The notes under the pieces are model-generated. The model saw nothing but the letters and a program-made list of their open reading frames with translations, was not told where the DNA came from and searched no databases. Positions 7,182 to 15,074 of a stretch of DNA of 40,562 bases are shown in pieces. The first letter of the stretch is position 1; each line of letters opens with the position of its first letter. The stretch is from Oscillospiraceae bacterium (lineage in GTDB: Bacteria > Bacillota > Clostridia > Oscillospirales > Ruminococcaceae): positions 1 to 40,562 of the forward strand of contig JAGBCL010000001.1 of NCBI GenBank assembly GCA_018110825.1, read 5' to 3'. The position numbers and the translations under genes were made by a program.

Positions 7182-7585
7182 TAGGTTTCACCGCCTGTCT
7201 TTCCTTTTACGAGGATGTCGATATCATCAACGGAAACCGCACGATAAGGAGAAGCATACACGCTTGGTGCTACAAGCTCTGATTTGCTTTTCAACGCATC
7301 CGCAAACTCTCTGACCGCTTTGGCTCTGATTTCGCTGTACATCTTGCCAATGTCAGCATATTGCTTTGATTCGTCATCATAGTGTGCAATCTGCATACAT
7401 TCTCCCCAGTGTTTTGCTTCAAGCTCTTCGATTTTCGCTTGCTGGCATTTAATAAGGTCAAGTACAGTATTTTCCAACTGCATAATGCAATCAGCTTTAT
7501 TAAGGAAACTACGATATGTGCAATCTATACAACCGCCTTCTCCACCGCACGCCTCAAGACTTTTAATGATTTCCGCATCAGTCAT
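7178..7585 (-). CDS. Small early phage protein, unknown function
   Basis: A 135-residue protein, overlapping its neighbours on both sides (ATGA at the start, TTGA at the end). It has cysteines near the N-terminus (LEACGGEGGCIDCTY), a helical middle with IRAKAVREFADALKSK, a motif often seen in phage early proteins, and an acidic C-terminus. I recognise the general style but no fold or function. Confidence 0.6.
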   Translation of the reverse strand: MTDAEIIKSLEACGGEGGCIDCTYRSFLNKADCIMQLENTVLDLIKCQQAKIEELEAKHWGECMQIAHYDDESKQYADIGKMYSEIRAKAVREFADALKSKSELVAPSVYASPYRAVSVDDIDILVKGKTGGETY

Positions 7586-7779
7586 GACATATTAACTCCT
7601 CTCAAATATTTTTCCATGTTACGTTCAAGGTTTTCAAGAGCACACTTGCTTAACACCGTTTCAGCCGTTATCGGCGTTTCATCGTGTCTCATGTCGTCCA
7701 GTCTCTCTATTAGTCGATTAGCCTTAAATATCAGCCTTGCACGCTCCTCCGACGTGCATCTTATAACAAAACAATCCAT
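7582..7779 (-). CDS. Small helical early protein
   Basis: A 65-residue protein starting at ATGGATTGT after AGGAGGTATAAC; a longer frame reading to 7932 lies inside the MazG-like gene and is not supported. Helical, basic, with SEERARLIFKANRLIERLDD. The stop overlaps the next gene's start (ATGTCATGACTG). Function unknown. Confidence 0.6.
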   Translation of the reverse strand: MDCFVIRCTSEERARLIFKANRLIERLDDMRHDETPITAETVLSKCALENLERNMEKYLRGVNMS

Positions 7780-7780
7780 G

Positions 7781-8074
7781 TTATACCTCCTCTTTGATTC
7801 TCTCGATTTGCCGTTCAAGCTTCGATTTGATGATTCCGTCCACCTTTTCCTCACCCAAGAAGTACCGCATCTGTTCAGCCATGATAAGCACGTCTGCAAC
7901 TTCTTCTCGTAGGTGGCTAATTGCTTTTTCATAATCTGCTGTACCGTTAGCTCTTTTCAGTTTCTGAGCCGCCTGTATAGCTTCCGCACATTTCTCGACA
8001 AATATTTCCCTCTGCTGACCAAAGGTGTAATTACTTACAATATACCACAGCAATTCACGTAATTCTTCGCTCAT
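7781..8074 (-). CDS. MazG-like nucleotide pyrophosphohydrolase
   Basis: A 97-residue all-helical protein. The segment AISHLREEVADVLIMAEQM (about residues 51-69) carries the E-EVADVL metal-binding pattern of MazG/dUTPase-like all-alpha pyrophosphohydrolases, which hydrolyse non-canonical or alarmone nucleotides; the earlier acidic residues (FVEKCAEAIQA) would complete the site. Short single-domain MazG proteins are common in Firmicutes phages. It overlaps its upstream neighbour. The substrate cannot be read from sequence. Confidence 0.65.
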   Translation of the reverse strand: MSEELRELLWYIVSNYTFGQQREIFVEKCAEAIQAAQKLKRANGTADYEKAISHLREEVADVLIMAEQMRYFLGEEKVDGIIKSKLERQIERIKEEV

Positions 8075-8445
8075 GTTAACACTCCTATCTGACGTTGTAA
8101 CGTCGGAAAAATTCTTTTTTTGATTCTTTTTTTTAATTTGATTCTCCCAAAATCAATGCCGTACTTTCTCGCAAGTTCGTCTTTTGTAGACTCGGAATGC
8201 AATTTTTCTTCGCCGAAAATATCAGGATAATCCAATACAAACAGCAAGTCTTCATAAAATTTCGCTATGTATTCGGGCGTCCTCTTTCTACGGTCAAATA
8301 CAGCTATCACGGCGGCAATTGTTGCCTTTGCCACATCGTCTGCAATCGCTCCAAATATTTCATATTGGCATTCCATGCATTGCTTTTCTTGTTCCTTGCT
8401 TATCAGCTTTCGGCACTGGTCGCAATTCTGCACACGTGCTTTCAC
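8071..8445 (-). CDS. Small zinc-finger-containing early protein
   Basis: A 124-residue protein starting at GTG (8445) after AAGGAGGGAGAAA, overlapping the stop of the gene before it (GTGA). The N-terminus has two cysteine pairs (NCDQCRKL and QCMECQYE), then a helical, basic part ending KKRIKKRIFPTLQRQ. The cysteine pairs suggest a zinc knuckle. Function unknown. Confidence 0.6.
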   Translation of the reverse strand: MKARVQNCDQCRKLISKEQEKQCMECQYEIFGAIADDVAKATIAAVIAVFDRRKRTPEYIAKFYEDLLFVLDYPDIFGEEKLHSESTKDELARKYGIDFGRIKLKKRIKKRIFPTLQRQIGVLT

Positions 8446-8702
8446 TTTCTCCCTCCTTCCATTTGTTCTAAAGCCCATTTATAGCCATAAAGCTTAGCCA
8501 TTCTATACGCCTTATTTTCAGGTTCTGTTTCTTCTTCCGATAATCTTGTATAGACTTTTATCAACATTCTGAGCTTCTTTTTCTGTTCTCTCCGTTCTTT
8601 CCGCTCGTCCGCAATCTGTATCAGCGTTATCGGTATAGCCGCAACTGTTGCGATTATTAACGCTAAGGGCAATATAAGCATTAATGCAATTAATGTGTTC
8701 AT
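8442..8702 (-). CDS. Small membrane protein with cytoplasmic coiled tail
   Basis: An 86-residue protein: a long hydrophobic N-terminal segment (LIALMLILPLALIIATVAAI, about residues 4-30) followed by a charged helix (DERKERREQKKKL). The membrane anchor with a basic cytoplasmic helix is common in phage early regions. It overlaps the next gene by GTGA. Function unknown. Confidence 0.6.
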   Translation of the reverse strand: MNTLIALMLILPLALIIATVAAIPITLIQIADERKERREQKKKLRMLIKVYTRLSEEETEPENKAYRMAKLYGYKWALEQMEGGRK

Positions 8703-8731
8703 AATTCCCTCACTTTCTGGTTTGCTACATA

Positions 8732-8920
8732 TTATTCATACCAATGTCTGAACATTGGATTGACTTCATCCAAATCCACCTCAACCTCTTTTTTCCTTTC
8801 TTTTTCAATTAAATATCTCAAATAATCGCTAATGTTCATCTTATGCTCATAAGCATCATTTTTTAACTGTTCAAATTCTTCCTTTGTTTGACGGAATACC
8901 GTCTGTCTTGTTTCGGTCAT
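8732..8920 (-). CDS. Ribbon-helix-helix-like small protein
   Basis: A 62-residue protein. A short beta strand (RQTVFRQTKEEFEQL) and two helices around NISDYLRYLIEKE match the Arc/MetJ ribbon-helix-helix pattern, followed by an acidic tail (VEVDLDEVNPMF). Probably DNA-binding, or the antitoxin half of a pair; no toxin gene is adjacent. Confidence 0.55.
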   Translation of the reverse strand: MTETRQTVFRQTKEEFEQLKNDAYEHKMNISDYLRYLIEKERKKEVEVDLDEVNPMFRHWYE

Positions 8921-9003
8921 TATTCTGTTTCTCCTTTTATTGGTTTTGCTAATTCCAGTATTTTTTGCAATTCATTTGTATTTCTTATAACTTACAAACA
9001 TTT

Positions 9004-9495
9004 TTACCTCCTAAACTTTGAAGGACAATAAGAATTATCTATAACCGTTTCTTTTGCATCTTCTTCCTTTTCTTGATTGATAATGATTTGCAAATCCGCA
9101 TCATTCAAAACAATATTTCCTACCGTCTCAATAGTCCAATCATCAAGATTGTTATATGCCGTTCTGTCCGTTCTCCTTCTTATCTTCCAAGACTTGTAAA
9201 ATTCATCCCACACAAGAAAACCATAGCAAGATGTTTTCATCCCGTGTGTTAATTTTAACAAATCATATTCATAAACATATACGCCATTTTTGTCTGTGAT
9301 ACAACTGTTTCGGCAAATCGTATAAGGATTTACAATAAAATTCTTTTTGGTTTTTGCATCTCTTACTGTATATTCTTCCGTTATATAAGACCAATCGCAA
9401 ACACCCATTACAATTTCTTTATGCCTTTCTTCCAAAGGAAGAGCCTTTACATACAACTTTGCTATATGCAAAGGCTTTTCAATTTTGAATTTCAT
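9004..9495 (-). CDS. YopX family protein
   Basis: A 163-residue protein matching the YopX family of phages and Bacillus SPbeta-like elements: a region with TDKNGVYVYEYDLLKL (the 'DKNGKEIYEGDIV' motif), VWDEFYKSWKI, and NIVLNDADL near the end ('VIGNIYENPEL' motif). YopX proteins are beta-rich and of unknown function. It is followed after 83 bases by the ribbon-helix-helix gene. Confidence 0.75.
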   Translation of the reverse strand: MKFKIEKPLHIAKLYVKALPLEERHKEIVMGVCDWSYITEEYTVRDAKTKKNFIVNPYTICRNSCITDKNGVYVYEYDLLKLTHGMKTSCYGFLVWDEFYKSWKIRRRTDRTAYNNLDDWTIETVGNIVLNDADLQIIINQEKEEDAKETVIDNSYCPSKFRR

Positions 9496-9496
9496 A

Positions 9497-9703
9497 TCAA
9501 AACTCCAATCTTATCTGTCTGTTGATTTCATAAGCAACGCCCTCATCGTATGCCTTAATCAAGGGGAGAAGATTGTTGCAAATTTCATTCATCAAATTGT
9601 TCATCGCCTTGCTCTTACAAGCAGGGACAATCGTTCTTTGCTTATTGGCTTCTTTAATACCGATTTCATACGCTCTCAATTCATTTGTTGTCATTGTTTC
9701 CAT
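9497..9703 (-). CDS. First gene of the early operon, unknown function
   Basis: A 68-residue helical protein starting ATGGAAACAATG after GATGAGGTAATAAAAA; it is the first gene downstream of the promoter 9755-9783. Helices such as ELRAYEIGIKEANKQR and NLMNEICNNLLPLIKAY. Function unknown. Confidence 0.55.
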   Translation of the reverse strand: METMTTNELRAYEIGIKEANKQRTIVPACKSKAMNNLMNEICNNLLPLIKAYDEGVAYEINRQIRLEF

Positions 9704-9739
9704 TTTTTATTACCTCATCTTTCTTTATTGGGTTGTTCC

Positions 9740-9783
9740 CTTTACTGTAATTATATTATAACACATCCCTTGTAAGTTGCCAA
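9740..9783 (-). promoter_or_regulatory. Early promoter with adjacent palindromic site
   Basis: Minus strand: TTGGCA (9778-9783), 17-base spacer, TATAAT (9755-9760) preceded by TGTGT. Just downstream, TTACAGTAA (9742-9750) followed by AGG is the same sequence found at the equivalent place after the promoter 16457-16485, and is a near palindrome that could be an operator. Confidence 0.8.
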
Positions 9784-9839
9784 TACATTTCTTTACATTT
9801 TCTTACATTCTACTAATTGCACAAAGTTTACGCTTATAT

Positions 9840-10085
9840 TTATACACTTTGCACAACATTTTCAAGCCGTGCGTATGTGACGGAGTTTTGATGCAGGTCG
9901 TGCAGAATGGCTGTGTTTACGACTTCCCCCTTATCGTTGAAACCGACCTGCAAAGCCTGCGGATAGTACTTGATTCCATTATGCTCCACAATGATTTCTG
10001 CAATAGGCTCAGCAGGCAATTTTGCAAAATTTGCCATGAAAACAGTTGCTTTCTGTGCCATTGTGAAAAATTCTTTTCTTTCCAT
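9840..10085 (-). CDS. Small protein next to the iteron array
   Basis: An 81-residue protein if started at ATGGAAAGAAAAG (10085) after GGAGAAAAATGTA; an extension to 10133 reads into the iteron array and is less likely. Contains QKATVFMANFAKLP and a beta-rich half. It sits between the iteron array and the early promoter. Function unknown; position suggests a replication accessory or regulatory role (inference). Confidence 0.55.
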   Translation of the reverse strand: MERKEFFTMAQKATVFMANFAKLPAEPIAEIIVEHNGIKYYPQALQVGFNDKGEVVNTAILHDLHQNSVTYARLENVVQSV

Positions 10086-10122
10086 TACATTTTTCTCCAT
10101 TTCTATACAGAATCTTGATTTT

Positions 10123-10362
10123 GTTACTAACATTTCGTTTTTTTAGTAACACCGATTTGCCCGATATATAGTGGTTTTTCTTGATTCTGTTACTAATGTT
10201 ACTAAGTTTCCTATAAATTACTTTTTATAAAAATAAATATGCAAATTTCACGCTGAAACTCTTAACCCTTAGTAACATAGTAACAACAACAACAAAATCA
10301 TCATTTATTAAGTAATATAGGGATTTTTCGGTGTTACTAACTTTGTTACTAACTGTTACTAA
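10123..10362. repeat. Iteron array 1 (GTTACTAA / TTAGTAAC), candidate replication origin
   Basis: About 240 bases between the VapE gene and the 9840-10085 gene with eight exact copies of the 8-mer GTTACTAA (10123, 10189, 10198, 10333, 10345, 10355) or its complement TTAGTAAC (10143, 10269), plus one near copy at 10278. They are arranged as single, inverted, direct pair, inverted pair, direct triple. The same order occurs in array 2 (35441-35695), and the spacer CTATAAATT is shared. A/T-rich spacers and position beside primase and helicase genes suggest an iteron origin; a clustered operator is the alternative. Confidence 0.7.
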
Positions 10363-10370
10363 CATTGTTT

Positions 10371-11849
10371 TTAAGGTAAGTCAGTAACATCTGGAGAAGG
10401 ACAACCTTCCATTTTTGACTCATTTGTCCTATGCCAAAATCTCTGTAATCCGTACTTGTCGGAACGGCTCGGTTTGTCATCACGCACCCACCCACTAAAC
10501 GTCTGCAAGATTAATGCAATCTCATTGCTTTCTTTTCTTGTCGGTTTTGTAAACGGATTATCAAGGGCATTTCTCCAAAGCTCCAAAATGCATACAGCAT
10601 CTTTGTTTTGGATATAATCTTCAATCATGCCTACACGGTAATCATCTTCGACGGCTTGTCCTTGCATTTTTCGTATATCTTCAAGCAAATTTCTGTCTGC
10701 ATAAGGCTGTAACTCGCCTTTATCGTAGAGATACTTAGCCTCAGCCCATGCTTGTATTATATCCGCTTTCACCTCGTCCTTGTGGTCGTGCAGGTCGTAT
10801 CCGCTTGAATTAACCTTGACTGGATACCAACGGCGATTTCCCGTCTTGTCGGTCAAAAACTGCTCTTTGTTGGTAGTTCCGATAAAAACGCACTGTCTTT
10901 TATGGTCTGTGGTTCTGCGGTCAAACGGTCTGCGGTAACGGTCAACGAGCTTTGTAATGTACGACTTTACAGCCTCGACCTCTTTTGACTTCGTAACCGC
11001 CAAAAGTTCGGCAATCTCACAAATCCACGCCCCCTCAATGGCTTCAATGCCCTTTTGCCCCTCGATTTCGGTGACCTCGGTAAAAAAATCATCTTGTATA
11101 GCCAACCATCTCGCAAAGGTTGATTTGCCCTCTCCCTGCTTTGTACCTATCAAAACACATACATCATCAAACTTGCATCCGGGGTTATAAAGTCTATGAA
11201 TACCGCCTGCAAATACAAGCCTTGTGACTTCACGGATATACGGCGTATCTTCACATTTTAGCCATTTAATAAATAATTCCTGTATTCTCGGTACGCCGTC
11301 CCACTGTACCGCCTCTATAGTTTGCTTAATAGGGTGATATTCACGCTCTGAAAATAATATTCTGAGTGCGTCGTCAAGCTTTTCACGGCTATGTATTTTA
11401 TATTTTTGCTCAATGTAAAATCTTGCTTTGCTGTCGTCTTTGTCCTGCCATCGCTCCAACTTGCCGTCAACAATATGTTCGGGTGAATATGATAATTGAT
11501 TAAACCTTAAGCTTTCAAAAACCTTATCGTTTCGCAAAATCATGAGAAAATTGTCAATTGTTGCCATTGGTTTCCCCTGACCGTCAAACGTCAGTGGAAT
11601 TTCTGCATTTTCCTTTGCATGCTGTCTTGTATACGCATCCGATAACTCTTTATCAGCCTTTTCAAACGCCCTGAACATCCGCTTGATTTGGTTTTTTAAG
11701 TCCTTGTCTGCGTTGAGTTGTGATAACCTTGCAAAGTACAATGCTTTCAAATGTTCCCTGATTTCTTCGGGTTCCGATTGTATCGCATAAATGTTTTCAG
11801 ACCGCAATAAATCGGGGATTTGCATCAATTCGATTGTTGATTCGTTCAT
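10371..11849 (-). CDS. VapE-type phage replication helicase/primase-associated ATPase
   Basis: A 492-residue protein of the virulence-associated E family. Walker A GTKQGEGKST lies near residue 235, followed by IEGAWICEIAEL (Walker B-like) and GTTNKEQFLTDKTGNRRW, a strong VapE signature (sensor/arginine region). The family are superfamily-3-like helicases that work with a separate primase in phage replication. Its start overlaps the primase stop (ATGA), so they are coupled. The C-terminal end runs into the edge of the iteron array. Confidence 0.85.
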   Translation of the reverse strand: MNESTIELMQIPDLLRSENIYAIQSEPEEIREHLKALYFARLSQLNADKDLKNQIKRMFRAFEKADKELSDAYTRQHAKENAEIPLTFDGQGKPMATIDNFLMILRNDKVFESLRFNQLSYSPEHIVDGKLERWQDKDDSKARFYIEQKYKIHSREKLDDALRILFSEREYHPIKQTIEAVQWDGVPRIQELFIKWLKCEDTPYIREVTRLVFAGGIHRLYNPGCKFDDVCVLIGTKQGEGKSTFARWLAIQDDFFTEVTEIEGQKGIEAIEGAWICEIAELLAVTKSKEVEAVKSYITKLVDRYRRPFDRRTTDHKRQCVFIGTTNKEQFLTDKTGNRRWYPVKVNSSGYDLHDHKDEVKADIIQAWAEAKYLYDKGELQPYADRNLLEDIRKMQGQAVEDDYRVGMIEDYIQNKDAVCILELWRNALDNPFTKPTRKESNEIALILQTFSGWVRDDKPSRSDKYGLQRFWHRTNESKMEGCPSPDVTDLP

Positions 11850-12379
11850 TTCCGCCTCCTTGCATTGGCTTCATCGACCAAATGTTCTTGATATGATAAT
11901 TTTTGCAATGCCTCTATAAACAGCGGATGCGGTTCTTCATCAGGGGATTTCGGAGCATATAAACGCTTGTTTTTGTCCAATTTCACCCACGTATCAAACT
12001 CCGACCAGTATTCATTATCAGCGTTTTGTTTTGCCTGATTCTCACGTTCTCGTTTCGCTTGCTCAGCACGTTGTCTATATTGCAGTCGTCTTAAATCCTC
12101 AAATGATTTATCGGCATATAATCCAAGGTTAAAATCAGTGTCTATTTTTTTTAGAGTATCAGCAAAAGACAGCCCGAAAAGTTTTTGCACAAAAGAAATA
12201 ACATCTCCTGAGCCGCACCGAGAATAACACCGCCAACTGTTGATTTTAATTTCAAAATTGTCATCATCCCCACAATGCAAAGGGCATGGAATACGACGTT
12301 TTATTGGATATCCATAATAATTCATGATATCGTGCATTGTCAAGCGTTCTTTTATTATTTGCACCTTGTTGATTTGCAT
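11846..12379 (-). CDS. DnaG-type primase, CHC2 zinc-finger domain
   Basis: A 177-residue protein starting at ATGCAAATC after AGAGGTGATATA. The N-terminus has the primase zinc ribbon: CPLHCGDDDNF (C32, C36) and RCYSRCGSGDVISF (C51, C55), matching the CHC2 domain of DnaG. A helical, charged C-terminus follows; no TOPRIM domain is present, so synthesis may need the VapE partner or a host enzyme. It lies directly upstream of VapE in one operon behind an attenuated leader. Confidence 0.8.
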   Translation of the reverse strand: MQINKVQIIKERLTMHDIMNYYGYPIKRRIPCPLHCGDDDNFEIKINSWRCYSRCGSGDVISFVQKLFGLSFADTLKKIDTDFNLGLYADKSFEDLRRLQYRQRAEQAKRERENQAKQNADNEYWSEFDTWVKLDKNKRLYAPKSPDEEPHPLFIEALQKLSYQEHLVDEANARRRK

Positions 12380-12501
12380 TATATCACCTCTGGGTAAAAA
12401 AAAACCTTCGCATATATAGTAGTGGTAGTACCATATACACAAAGGTTCTGCTTAATGTAGATGTAACTCAATGCAGAGCTACCACCTTCCACATCAAGCA
12501 T
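12379..12501 (-). CDS. Leaderless 40-residue leader frame ahead of the primase
   Basis: ATG at 12501-12499 sits at the expected transcription start of the promoter 12509-12537 with no 5' leader, and the frame stays open for 40 codons through the terminator hairpin 12396-12447, ending TAA in a TAATG overlap with the primase ATG. Translation of this frame would unfold the terminator. The chance of 40 open codons is not negligible (about 0.15), so this is suggestive only. The peptide (MLDVEGGSSALSYIYI...) resembles nothing I recognise. Confidence 0.35.
   Translation of the reverse strand: MLDVEGGSSALSYIYIKQNLCVYGTTTTIYAKVFFYPEVI
12396..12447 (-). terminator. Terminator hairpin inside the primase leader (attenuator)
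   Basis: Minus strand: arms of 15 bases (12433-12447 and 12403-12417), fully paired with three G-U pairs, a 15-base loop, then nine T. It lies between the promoter 12509-12537 and the primase ribosome site, so transcription must pass or be relieved to express the primase and helicase. Its loop contains GTACTACCACTAC. Confidence 0.8.
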
Positions 12502-12508
12502 TTTTATT

Positions 12509-12537
12509 ATTATAACACATTTATTCGGATTTGTCAA
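12509..12537 (-). promoter_or_regulatory. Promoter for the primase-helicase operon
   Basis: Minus strand TTGACA (12532-12537), 17-base spacer, TATAAT (12509-12514) with an upstream TGTGT. The -10 context ATGTGTTATAAT is shared with the promoters at 9755 and, in part, 16457 and 40381. Confidence 0.85.
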
Positions 12538-12540
12538 GGG

Positions 12541-12993
12541 TTATTCCTTACACGTCTCTAAAATTTCAATTATTTTCCGTGCGGTGCTCCGCTTATCACA
12601 GAACAAAAATTCTACTCCATAAGCAATGTGTACTCTGTAAATCTCATCCATTAAGGCTCTGCCACTCACACCGCTATATTTGTCCATCCATTTTGCGACA
12701 TCTTCAATGGATTTGATTTGTCCTCCGTGTTCAACAAGCACAAACAACTTGATTTTCTGCTCTCTTGCCCTGCGTACCTCTTTCCAAAAACGGCTGTGGT
12801 CTTTGGCGTTCATAAGGTTTTTTGATAACTCTTGCAGATTTCTTTTGCGGTCAACGCTGATTTGCGGTTTTTCCTCAATTTGATAATCTCCGACATCAAG
12901 TTTGCGTATTTCATATTCAATTCCGTGTTTGTCAAAATATGCTTTTATGTGTTCATTTTTCTTTTCTCGTGTATCAAAAACAAACTTACTCAT
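12541..12993 (-). CDS. ERCC4-family nuclease-like protein
   Basis: A 150-residue protein with the compact ERCC4 (XPF) nuclease fold: FDTREKK near residues 6-12, DVGDYQI around residues 33-39, ISVDRKRNLQEL (D48, R49, K50, the V/E-R-K motif) and a helical rest. Such phage proteins act as structure-specific nucleases, for example on branched or Holliday-type DNA. It is the last gene of the recombination operon, ten bases after SSB. Activity is inferred from the motif. Confidence 0.75.
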   Translation of the reverse strand: MSKFVFDTREKKNEHIKAYFDKHGIEYEIRKLDVGDYQIEEKPQISVDRKRNLQELSKNLMNAKDHSRFWKEVRRAREQKIKLFVLVEHGGQIKSIEDVAKWMDKYSGVSGRALMDEIYRVHIAYGVEFLFCDKRSTARKIIEILETCKE

Positions 12994-13002
12994 TTATTCA
13001 CC

Positions 13003-13407
13003 TTAAAACGGCACGTCGCCGTCGCCTAAGATTTCCTCAAAATCTGATAATTGAGTGTCGTTGTTATCACTTGTATTTGTTTTAATGTTACCGTTTTCAG
13101 ACTTTTTGCCGCAAAAATGCACTTTTTCTACATTACATATTGTTCTGCTTTGTGATTGTCCATCTTTTTCCCATTGTTCGGTAATCATCTTGCCTTCAAT
13201 AATGATTTCGCTACCTTTATCAAAATATTTGCCGACAAATTCAGCCGTTTGTCTCCACGCTTTGCAACGCAAAAAACATTTTGTTTCAATTTCTTTGTAT
13301 TTTTCGCTCCAAGCTACCGTGAATTCCAAGACAGCTACACCACTTTGTGTATGTTTTAATTCAGGGGATGCAGTGAGCCTCCCCTGAAATTGAACTTTGT
13401 TAAGCAT
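13003..13407 (-). CDS. ssb: Single-stranded DNA-binding protein
   Basis: A 134-residue SSB: OB-fold opening MLNKVQFQGRLTASPELK, the motif VLEFTVAWSEKYK, the strand EIIIEGKM and an acidic C-terminal tip ending GDGDVPF, typical of bacterial SSB tails that bind partner enzymes. It binds ssDNA during replication and recombination. It overlaps the annealing-protein gene by eight bases and precedes the ERCC4 nuclease, forming one recombination unit. Confidence 0.92.
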   Translation of the reverse strand: MLNKVQFQGRLTASPELKHTQSGVAVLEFTVAWSEKYKEIETKCFLRCKAWRQTAEFVGKYFDKGSEIIIEGKMITEQWEKDGQSQSRTICNVEKVHFCGKKSENGNIKTNTSDNNDTQLSDFEEILGDGDVPF

Positions 13408-14257
13408 TGTTCAAATCTCCTTTCAGTGCATCAGTTAAATCACTTGCTACCTTTTCGGCTTCAAACCATTCTGCGATTTTGCTTTCGCCCTGCTTGATAG
13501 CGTTGTAAATTCCGATATAATCAGTAAAATCATCAATTGTCATTGTGTCAACTTTACGACCGAGCCTCTTTTCGATTTGCTCCTGTGTAACACCGATTTT
13601 GCCAAAGGCAACAATCATTTTCTTTACACGGTCAATTAATGGTTCCGAATTGTTTCCTGCAAGCGTTTTTTTACATTCTGCAATAGCCATATCAACAAGG
13701 TCTGTTGGAAGGATTGCAAGAATACGGCTTCTCAAACGCCTTGCACCCATATTGGCATTGATTTCGTAAATATCACGCTGACTTGTCAAAATCTTTGCCT
13801 TGCCGCCGACCTCTCTAATGTGGGGATTGGTAAAGTTCTGCACGCTCTGTGCATTTGTTTCCAAATCCCACGCATAAGCCTGCATTTCGCTTTTGCCCTC
13901 ATCTTGTGAAAGTTCTTTGATACCATAGTCAATATTTCCCCAACATCTTGCAAGCTCCTCGGCAAAACGAATTGTCGGACCGCTGACAGTTCCACCGCCT
14001 CTATTGTAGGAATAAAACGCCTTTTCCGCTATGCCTTTACGCTGACAAGCCTGTGCTACACGATTATAAGCCTGTACCTCATCACGAGGGAAACGCTTTG
14101 CAATTACGAGCTTTCCTTGTGCCTCTGCTATTGCTCGGCTTGCTTCAATAGCGACTGTTCCTTGATTGATGTTGTCCAACTGTGCCATTACACCGCTATT
14201 CATAGTCGGCATATTCGGCATCTGCTGTTCCTGTACGATGATTTCGTTGTTTTCCAT
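13400..14257 (-). CDS. Putative single-strand annealing/recombination protein
   Basis: A 285-residue protein I recognise as a recurrent phage family lying between an exonuclease and SSB. Motifs include AIAEAQGKLVIAKRFPRDE, AFYSYNRGGGTVSGPTIRFA, ELARCWGNIDYGI and LTSQRDIYEINANMGARRL. It lacks a nucleotide-binding site. By context (PD-(D/E)XK nuclease upstream, SSB downstream) it probably acts as a recombinase or annealing factor, like RecT/Erf in other phages; this is inference from the operon, not from a proven domain. Confidence 0.65.
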   Translation of the reverse strand: MENNEIIVQEQQMPNMPTMNSGVMAQLDNINQGTVAIEASRAIAEAQGKLVIAKRFPRDEVQAYNRVAQACQRKGIAEKAFYSYNRGGGTVSGPTIRFAEELARCWGNIDYGIKELSQDEGKSEMQAYAWDLETNAQSVQNFTNPHIREVGGKAKILTSQRDIYEINANMGARRLRSRILAILPTDLVDMAIAECKKTLAGNNSEPLIDRVKKMIVAFGKIGVTQEQIEKRLGRKVDTMTIDDFTDYIGIYNAIKQGESKIAEWFEAEKVASDLTDALKGDLNNA

Positions 14258-14267
14258 TTTGCCCTCC

Positions 14268-15065
14268 TTATTCTACTTCCTTTGCAAGATATGCCGGAAG
14301 TGCTAAATTGTTGATTTGATTATACCGCCCCAAATATCCATACCAATTGTCCGTCTGTTTACAATCGTGATAGATTCCCAAATACTCACGGAAAAGGTCA
14401 TAACCTCTGCGGATAAGCAATTTATCAGCCTGTAAAATGTTAATTGCGTATGGCGGTTTTTTCTCGATAGCGATAAACACAAATAACGGTTCTCTGCCCG
14501 TATTGACTTTTACCCCCTCGGTATAATATGCGGATTGAAAATCATAGCCGTATTTTATGGCAGACCGCATAAACGCTTCTGTTTCTGCGTTGTCGGTTGA
14601 TTTAAGGTCAACGATTATAAGATTTTCGCCAATCTCGGTCAACGCATCTGTACGACATTTGCAATTTTCGCCCGTCATTTCATCCACCCAAAAGAACGGT
14701 TTTTCTTTTTCACCTTTGAGCAGTTTCTTGACAAACTCATTTTTGTTCAATGCCTCACACATAGCCGATGCTTGTTCTACCATATCAACCGATACAATGG
14801 TTTTTCCCTCTGCCTGTGCTTCAAACTCTGCAAACGCTTCTTTCCCCGCCTTTGTCCGCCTGTCAATATTTGGCAAAACTGCAAATTGTTCCCGAACTGT
14901 GTCAGGCGTTAAAGCCATAGCGTGAAACAACTGACCTAATACAAGTGCAGGTGTCGGCTCTTCGGGGTGTTCTCGGTAATACTTAAATTTTTCGGGGCTT
15001 TCTCTGATTTTGAAAAGCTCCGACCTGCTTATAGCAGGATGATTTCTGTATTCTTTTTCGGTCAT
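14268..15065 (-). CDS. PD-(D/E)XK exonuclease (RecE/YqaJ-like, DUF3799-type)
   Basis: A 265-residue protein beginning MTEKEYRNHPAISRSELFKI with ALVLGQLFHAMAL, the signature of the DUF3799/RecE-like exonucleases of phages. The nuclease core is CKCRTDALTE ... LIIVDLKSTDNAE (D and K of the PD-(D/E)XK site), then YDFQSAYYTEGV, whose Q also belongs to the fold. These enzymes make single-stranded ends for annealing recombination. It starts after AGGTGATATA and is followed ten bases later by the annealing-protein gene. Confidence 0.85.
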   Translation of the reverse strand: MTEKEYRNHPAISRSELFKIRESPEKFKYYREHPEEPTPALVLGQLFHAMALTPDTVREQFAVLPNIDRRTKAGKEAFAEFEAQAEGKTIVSVDMVEQASAMCEALNKNEFVKKLLKGEKEKPFFWVDEMTGENCKCRTDALTEIGENLIIVDLKSTDNAETEAFMRSAIKYGYDFQSAYYTEGVKVNTGREPLFVFIAIEKKPPYAINILQADKLLIRRGYDLFREYLGIYHDCKQTDNWYGYLGRYNQINNLALPAYLAKEVE

Positions 15066-15074
15066 TATATCACC

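Noticed and set aside
11930-11960. CTGATGA core-like sequence in the primase gene
   Set aside because: Only the first hammerhead core block is present; no GAAA block with matching stems. Other CTGANGA matches at 3845, 5540, 26405 and 30965 were also coding and lacked the second half.
12379-12442. N-terminal extension of the primase to 12442
   Set aside because: It reads into the terminator hairpin from a TTG without a ribosome site; the ATG at 12379 has a good site.
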